Notes under the pieces: model-generated | Told to the model about the DNA's origin: nothing | The model's database searches: none | What the model saw: only the letters and a program-made list of their open reading frames with translations | DNA from: a virus | Virus record (IMG/VR): IMGVR_UViG_3300027749_000300 | Location: 1-34,554 of that record | Strand: one strand, 5' to 3' | DNA length: 34,554 nt | Shown here: one piece after another, positions 30,181 to 34,554 of the stretch | Layout: each line of letters opens with the position of its first letter | Numbering within the stretch: the stretch's first letter is position 1 | Position numbers and translations under genes: made by a program

Positions 30181-31953
30181 ATGGCATTGTTTATTGATGT
30201 GGAATGTTATAAAGATTACTTTTTAGTTTGCGCAAAAAATAGTAAAACAGGAAAAATAACCAAGATCGCAATGCACGATGATTGTGAATTGGATAAAAAC
30301 TTATTGACTAAAATGATGTGTCAAGAATTAATCACATTCAATGGTAATAAGTATGACTTACCAATGATAACAGCAGCATTATCAGGGTACACCTGCCAAA
30401 AACTGCATGACTTATCAAATGAAATAATTATGAGTGATGTACCAACTTATCAAATACTTAAAGCCAAGAATATAAACGTAGGTATTCTCAGACACATAGA
30501 TCTCATAGAGGTTGCAATAGGCGTAGCTTCATTAAAGATTTATGGTGGAAGGTTACACGCTAAAAAGATGCAAGATTTACCAATAGCCCCACAGGCTTCT
30601 ATCTTACCTGAACAGCGAGACCTACTGGAGCTGTATTGTCAGAATGACTTAGAGTTAACCGAATTACTTTATAACAAACTACTGCCTCAAATTAATTTGC
30701 GTACAGAAATGAAGGCGACATACGGCATGGACTTACGCTCAAAATCTGATGCCCAGATTGCTGAGACTATCATTAAATCAGAACTAACCGCCATCACAGG
30801 TAAAACCTATTTCCCATATATATATGAGGGAGGGTTCACCTTCAAATATAAAGACCCTAAGATAATAGCCTTTGAGAACCCTGTCTTAAAAGACATCTTC
30901 ATTAAGTTACTCAATGAAGATTTTATGTTATCAGAGAAAGGCTCAGTCAAGATGCCAGTATGGTTAGCTAGACAAAAGATAACGATTGGTACGACAACTT
31001 ACAAAATGGGTATTGGTGGATTACATAGCTGCGAGAAAGGCCAGTTAGTTAAAGAAGGTAAAGGTTATTTAATATCTGATTTCGATGTTACTTCTTTTTA
31101 TCCTAGCATCATCCTACAGCAAGAACTATTCCCTGAGTCTATGGGTAGAGAGTTCTTAACCTTATATAAATCTATTGTTGAACGTAGAGTAACTGCTAAA
31201 CGTAATAAAAACACTGTAGAAGCTGATGTACTTAAAATTGTACTCAATGGTTCGTATGGTAAATTTGGCTCACGTTTTAGCTCACTATATTCACCTGAAC
31301 TATTATTACAAACTACGCTTACCGGACAACTTAGCCTGCTAATGCTCATAGAATCACTTGAGTTTAACGATATAAAAGTAGTATCTGCAAACACTGATGG
31401 CATTGTTACTTGTTACCGAGCAGAAGAAAGTGAGAAGGTACATAAACTTTTATTAGAATGGACTGCACAAACTACCTATAACTTAGAACAAACAGACTAC
31501 AGAATATTAGCGTCCAGGGATGTTAACTCATATCTCGCAGTTAAAACAGACGGTAAGACTAAAGGTAAAGGTTGTTTTGCTGAACCTTCACTATCTAAAA
31601 ACCCTGATGGGCAAATAATCTATGAAGCTGTTATAGCTAAAATTGCAACAGGCGCACCTATTCATAGAACGATTAAGAACTGCACTGACATAACTAAGTT
31701 TGTAACGGTACGAACTGTTAATGGTGGTGCAATGTGGCAAAATGAGTATTTAGGTAAATCTATTCGCTTCTATCATACAGCTACACCTGAATTACAAGAC
31801 GGCACCATAACTTACACCAAGAATGGTAATAAAGTCCCGAACAGTTTAGGCTGTAGGCCAGTGATGGATTTACCAGATAGTTTACCAGATGATATTAATT
31901 ACAAGTATTACATCGACAAAGCTAATGAGTTATTAATAGGAGTAGGGCGATAA
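30181..31953 (+). CDS. Family-B DNA polymerase with 3'-5' exonuclease
   Basis: 590 residues. Exonuclease motifs: FIDVEC (Asp6, Glu8), TFNGNKYD (Asn54, Asp59) and YCQND (Tyr152, Asp156), so proofreading should be intact. Polymerase motifs: A = SDFDVTSFYPSII (about 299-311), B = KIVLNGSYGKFG (352-363), C = SANTDGI (402-408). Motif C has Asn in place of the first Asp of the common DTD; the second Asp (406) is present. The length is short for family B and typical of this phage lineage. It lies downstream of SSB and overlaps VRR-NUC by one base (TAATG). Confidence 0.9.
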   Translation: MALFIDVECYKDYFLVCAKNSKTGKITKIAMHDDCELDKNLLTKMMCQELITFNGNKYDLPMITAALSGYTCQKLHDLSNEIIMSDVPTYQILKAKNINVGILRHIDLIEVAIGVASLKIYGGRLHAKKMQDLPIAPQASILPEQRDLLELYCQNDLELTELLYNKLLPQINLRTEMKATYGMDLRSKSDAQIAETIIKSELTAITGKTYFPYIYEGGFTFKYKDPKIIAFENPVLKDIFIKLLNEDFMLSEKGSVKMPVWLARQKITIGTTTYKMGIGGLHSCEKGQLVKEGKGYLISDFDVTSFYPSIILQQELFPESMGREFLTLYKSIVERRVTAKRNKNTVEADVLKIVLNGSYGKFGSRFSSLYSPELLLQTTLTGQLSLLMLIESLEFNDIKVVSANTDGIVTCYRAEESEKVHKLLLEWTAQTTYNLEQTDYRILASRDVNSYLAVKTDGKTKGKGCFAEPSLSKNPDGQIIYEAVIAKIATGAPIHRTIKNCTDITKFVTVRTVNGGAMWQNEYLGKSIRFYHTATPELQDGTITYTKNGNKVPNSLGCRPVMDLPDSLPDDINYKYYIDKANELLIGVGR

Positions 31954-32219
31954 TGTTAGAGAAAACAATCGAAGCGGCATTAGGAAAAAAGGTTAAAACT
32001 TTAGGTGGTAAATATGAAAAGTTTACGGCCCCAAGTAGACGCTCAGTGCCTGATCGCATAATAACTTTAGCTGAAGGTCGTATTATCTTTGTTGAATGTA
32101 AAGCTCCAGGCAAAGTTGCTACTGATGCACAAGCGAGAGACCATGACCTTAGACGAGCATTAGGCTGTGATGTAAGAGTAATATCCACAATGGAGCAGAT
32201 TGATGCCTTCCCGAATTGA
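31953..32219 (+). CDS. VRR-NUC domain nuclease
   Basis: 88 residues, a stand-alone VRR-NUC. SRRSVPDRIITLAEGRIIFVECKAPG gives the core: Pro-Asp (33-34), Glu48-x-Lys50; QARDHDLRRALGCDVRVIS continues the fold with Gln60 and the closing strand. These small nucleases belong to the PD-(D/E)XK superfamily and cut branched DNA; phage versions often act on Holliday-type structures. Coupled at both ends: its ATG overlaps the polymerase stop and it shares 17 bp with the SNF2-like gene. Confidence 0.9.
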   Translation: MLEKTIEAALGKKVKTLGGKYEKFTAPSRRSVPDRIITLAEGRIIFVECKAPGKVATDAQARDHDLRRALGCDVRVISTMEQIDAFPN

Positions 32220-33531
32220 TTTACACGATTATCAAAATCGAGCTGTAGAATTTATAAAAGATAATAAAAGGTCATTTTTAATGTTAGAAATGGGACTTGG
32301 AAAAACAGTATCTACATTAACTGCCATTGGCGACTTGCTCCAAACAAAATCTATTAAAAAAGTATTAGTCATCGCACCGTTAAGGGTAGCTAATTCAGTA
32401 TGGTTGCAAGAATCACGCAAATGGACGCATACCAAACACCTTTTAGTCCATAGGGTATTAGGTAGCCAAAGTGATCGCCTTAAGGTTCTTCATCATGATA
32501 GTGAAGTATATGTAATTAACCGAGAAAACGTGCAATGGTTAGTTAATCATTATGGTAAAAAATGGCCTTTTGATATGGTTGTGGTTGATGAAAGCAGCTC
32601 TTTTAAGAACGCTGGTAGTCAACGATTTAAAGCTATAAAGAAAGTATTGCCTTTTATTGAATATATTGTGCTGCTAACCGGAACACCGTCACCAAATGGC
32701 CTATTAGATTTGTGGTCACAATGCTATTTAGTTGATTATGGCCATTCATTGGGTCGCACAATGACAGCGTATAAACAGCGTTTTTTTGAGCAAGGTTACA
32801 TGGGGTATTCATTTACACCACGAAAAGGCTCACAGGTTCAAATTGAAAAGTTAATGAAACCTTATACCCTTTCTATGCAAACTGCGGATTACCTAGACCT
32901 TCCTGATCGTATAGATTTAATCGAAGAAATAAATTTATCACCTAAAGTATTAGCTGAATACAAATTATTTGAACGTGATTTGTTTATAGAGTTTGAAGGT
33001 CATCAAGTAGAAGCAATAAATGCTGCTGTACTTGCTAACAAACTACTCCAATATTCCAATGGGGCAATGTATGTTGATGAATATAAGAACTGGGCAGAAC
33101 TTCACACATCTAAACTTGATGCTCTAGCTGAGTTGATTGAGCAAAACGATGAAAACATTCTTGTAGCATACAACTATAGAAGTGATCTTGAACGCCTTCA
33201 AGCACGTTTCCCCGATGCTGTAGTTATGGATAAAAATGATGACACTATAACCTTATGGAATAAAGGCGATATTAAACTTCTTTTAGCACATCCTCAAAGC
33301 GCAGGGCATGGCCTTAACCTTCAACATGGTGGGCAACTTGTTATTTGGTTTTCACTTTGCTGGTCACTGGAATATTACCAACAATTTAATGCCAGATTAC
33401 ATAGGCAAGGTCAAACCAAACCAGTACGCATAGTCCATCTGGTTGTAAAAAACACTATAGACGAACGAGTCATGAAGGTTATTAATGAAAAAGACGCTAC
33501 CCAAAATAGATTAATTACAGCTCTTAGATAA
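32203..33531 (+). CDS. SNF2-family (SF2) helicase
   Basis: About 442 residues. Motif I MGLGKT, Ia APLRVANSVW, II VVVDESSSFKN (DESS instead of DEAH), III LLTGTPSPN, then C-terminal motifs IV-VI: NILVAYNYRSDLERL, AHPQSAGHGLNLQHGG and QFNARLHRQGQTKPVRIVHL. All key motifs are present. SNF2-like proteins of phages, in the same cassette as DUF2800, SSB, polymerase and VRR-NUC, probably remodel replication or recombination intermediates. A TTG one codon upstream opens the frame; the ATG at 32203 is 7 nt after GGAG and is preferred. Confidence 0.9.
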   Translation: MPSRIDLHDYQNRAVEFIKDNKRSFLMLEMGLGKTVSTLTAIGDLLQTKSIKKVLVIAPLRVANSVWLQESRKWTHTKHLLVHRVLGSQSDRLKVLHHDSEVYVINRENVQWLVNHYGKKWPFDMVVVDESSSFKNAGSQRFKAIKKVLPFIEYIVLLTGTPSPNGLLDLWSQCYLVDYGHSLGRTMTAYKQRFFEQGYMGYSFTPRKGSQVQIEKLMKPYTLSMQTADYLDLPDRIDLIEEINLSPKVLAEYKLFERDLFIEFEGHQVEAINAAVLANKLLQYSNGAMYVDEYKNWAELHTSKLDALAELIEQNDENILVAYNYRSDLERLQARFPDAVVMDKNDDTITLWNKGDIKLLLAHPQSAGHGLNLQHGGQLVIWFSLCWSLEYYQQFNARLHRQGQTKPVRIVHLVVKNTIDERVMKVINEKDATQNRLITALR

Positions 33532-33549
33532 TTAAATGTAAATTAGAGC

Positions 33550-33578
33550 TTGACACTTTATTTTTAAATCTTTACTAT
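33550..33578 (+). promoter_or_regulatory. Near-consensus promoter before the structured region
   Basis: TTGACA (33550-33555), exact 17-bp spacer, TACTAT (33573-33578). Start of transcription is expected near 33585. It is one of the best sigma-70 sites in the window and precedes about 440 bp without a convincing gene. Confidence 0.75.
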
Positions 33579-33584
33579 AGCCAC

Positions 33585-34018
33585 AACTTAAAAAGTTAAC
33601 GCATCCAGAGCGTAGAATCTGGGCAGGCCGGAACAGACACTGATAGACCTAGCAGAAAAAGGATTTTTAGTGATACATCCAGTTTCCTAGACAGAATTTT
33701 AGGGTGTATCAGTAAAAAGTGCGGCCGGTGCCACCTCGGACCGAAAAAAGGCGGGGGATGAAAAGTTATTCCAAATAACAGCCGCACTGTTCCACCCCCT
33801 CAATGGCTTAGTTTAGTTCTGCGAGGGTTTTAAAGATGGTTATTGAGCTGTAATCGTGGCTTCGATAATCCTAGGAGAAGTTCCCGCAGCAAAAGGAAGG
33901 CAGGTAGCTACTGCTGAACGCCGGAAACAGTAACCATCTTTAAAAGTACGTACCCAGCAGAGCAACCTGCCTTATCAAAGCACCTATTATTGCGCTGGCC
34001 AGTGTCAGCGCTCCTTAT
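33585..34018 (+). ncRNA. Candidate long structured non-coding RNA
   Basis: A non-coding stretch with many strong pairings. There is a 17-nt imperfect hairpin 33664-33680/33702-33718 and an 8-bp stem 33718-33725/33781-33788 enclosing GTTATT-CCA-AATAAC. An 18-bp stem 33828-33845/33928-33945 has one G-U. A 9-bp pairing 33897-33905/33965-33973 crosses the 18-bp stem (pseudoknot), and a GC-rich hairpin lies at 33992-34011. It is richer in G+C than neighbouring genes. No known RNA family recognised; it could also be a long leader of the genes at 34030. Confidence 0.5.
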
Positions 34019-34029
34019 TGGAGATAGAA

Positions 34030-34254
34030 ATGAAAGATTACGCAGACAAAGCAGATTTATTAAATGGCAGCCTTGATGACCTTGAGGATTATTGGCACCA
34101 AGAATCTCAGAACGCAAAAATTGGCAAGCTTGCGGCCTTGTTTATCATCGTTGTTTTAGGTTTAGCTTTAAGCTTTATCTACAGCAAAAGTTCACCCGCA
34201 GCGGTCAATACTGTTTCATGTTTTTCCTTAGTCGATCAGGCCGGTGAAGAATGA
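34030..34254 (+). CDS. 74-residue single-pass membrane protein
   Basis: ATG at 34030 with GGAG 6 nt upstream; that ribosome site is in a small CTCC/GGAG hairpin at 34011-34023 that may limit translation. The N-terminal 35 residues are hydrophilic and acidic (KDYADKADLLNGSLDDLEDYWHQ), followed by a membrane helix (LAALFIIVVLGLALSFIYS) and a short C-terminal part. It ends in an ATGA overlap with the next gene. No family recognised; possibly an envelope-located accessory protein. Confidence 0.65.
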   Translation: MKDYADKADLLNGSLDDLEDYWHQESQNAKIGKLAALFIIVVLGLALSFIYSKSSPAAVNTVSCFSLVDQAGEE

Positions 34255-34469
34255 GTACCAAAACCGCGACAGTCACTGTTCAGGGCGTTGATATAGCGAT
34301 TGAGTTCGATCATCAGCCCAAAGAAGCGGAAACACTGACTTACCCTGGTTGTCCTGAAAGTGTGGAAATAACAGAGGTACAAATAAAGGGATTTTATTTA
34401 GCAACTGAATGGCTCAGTAACTACTTTATTGAGTTGATAGAGGCAGAAGCTCTTAAGGAGTGCGGGTAA
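34251..34469 (+). CDS. 72-residue unknown protein
   Basis: The sequence begins with a beta hairpin-like stretch (TKTATVTVQGVDIAIEFDH) and continues with PGCPESVEITEVQIKGFYLATEWLSNYFIELIEAEALKECG, a strand followed by a helix. It is acidic and soluble. Coupled to its neighbours by ATGA and TAATG junctions. Codon choice is less A+T rich than the replication genes. Function unknown. Confidence 0.6.
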   Translation: MSTKTATVTVQGVDIAIEFDHQPKEAETLTYPGCPESVEITEVQIKGFYLATEWLSNYFIELIEAEALKECG

Positions 34470-34554
34470 TGATTAAGCTCATTATGAAAATCTTGGCTAG
34501 GGTGGATTTCGACAAACACCGATCACCAAGATTCACAAACAAACATTACTTAAA
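34469..34554 (+). CDS. Unknown protein, partial (cut by window edge)
   Basis: ATG at 34469 overlaps the previous stop (TAATG) and follows AAGGAG at 8 nt. The 28 visible codons begin MIKLIMKILARVDFDKHRSP, a short hydrophobic then basic start. Third gene of the small operon at the right edge; product unknown. Confidence 0.55.
   Translation, partial: MIKLIMKILARVDFDKHRSPRFTNKHYL

Noticed and set aside
33596-33787. 63-codon leftward ORF within the structured region
   Set aside because: No ribosome site, odd composition, and it lies across strong inverted repeats; it is more likely an antisense shadow. A decayed insertion-sequence end was also considered, but no transposase or terminal duplication is visible.
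33585-34018. Retron or diversity-generating retroelement RNA
   Set aside because: No reverse transcriptase, template/variable repeat pair or flanking a1/a2-type complementary ends can be seen in the window.
33908-34117. 69-codon leftward ORF opposite the 34030 gene
   Set aside because: It is antisense to the rightward gene, which has a ribosome site and coupled neighbours, and it lacks any recognisable pattern.

Overview
The window is part of a tailed double-stranded DNA phage (or prophage) genome of myovirus type. It carries a DUF3383-type contractile tail sheath, a tail tube, a tape measure, a gp25/gpJ/DUF2612 baseplate, a DUF2184 major capsid protein and a terminase pair. Coding density is high, the DNA is visibly A+T rich, and Shine-Dalgarno sites and promoters are of sigma-70 type, so the host is probably a low-G+C gammaproteobacterium. 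No single gene names the host. Family names come from recognising protein motifs by eye; no database search was run. No integrase, recognisable lysis gene or tRNA is visible. The genome continues past both edges.

Layout: (1) 1-19859, leftward late genes. Read in transcription order from right to left they are small and large terminase, portal, Mu F-like head protein, protease/scaffold, cement protein, major capsid, six neck/connector genes, sheath, tube, a tail-assembly chaperone with a programmed -1 frameshift, tape measure, a compact baseplate and tail fibres. The protease-cement-capsid trio has its own extended -10 promoter and ends at an intrinsic terminator. (2) 19860-20417, a non-coding control region with G+C-rich 29-bp direct repeats (cos/pac candidate), 16-bp direct repeats and a rightward promoter. 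(3) 20418-22309, rightward small early genes: two micro-proteins, a RadC-like JAB protein, an unknown protein, a sliding-clamp-like protein and a ribbon-helix-helix protein. (4) 22310-22697, non-coding, with a second copy of the promoter-plus-palindrome module, a possible ~94-nt small RNA, and 11-bp and Fur-box-like repeats. (5) 22698-28332, leftward: a primase-helicase and a YdaS/Cro-like repressor at the right, then small proteins, DUF3310, PhoH, a zinc-finger protein, an HNH nuclease and a Gly-Gly repeat protein. (6) 28402-33531, rightward replication cassette: DUF2800 Cas4-like nuclease, Enc34-like ssDNA-binding protein, family-B DNA polymerase, VRR-NUC nuclease and SNF2-like helicase. (7) 33532-34554, a near-consensus promoter, about 430 nt of highly structured, G+C-richer non-coding DNA, and a rightward operon of small unknown genes cut by the edge.

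How it fits together: the terminases and portal fill the capsid built by the capsid trio. The chaperone, tape measure, tube and sheath make the tail, and a small hub-spike-wedge baseplate carries the fibres. The primase-helicase, polymerase, SSB, clamp-like protein and nucleases form a largely self-sufficient replication and recombination set. The points most worth following are the structured RNA candidate at 33585-34018, the duplicated promoter/palindrome modules with a possible sRNA, the TGAATCAA motif cluster beside the primase gene, and the frameshifted chaperone that ordinary gene calling would miss.
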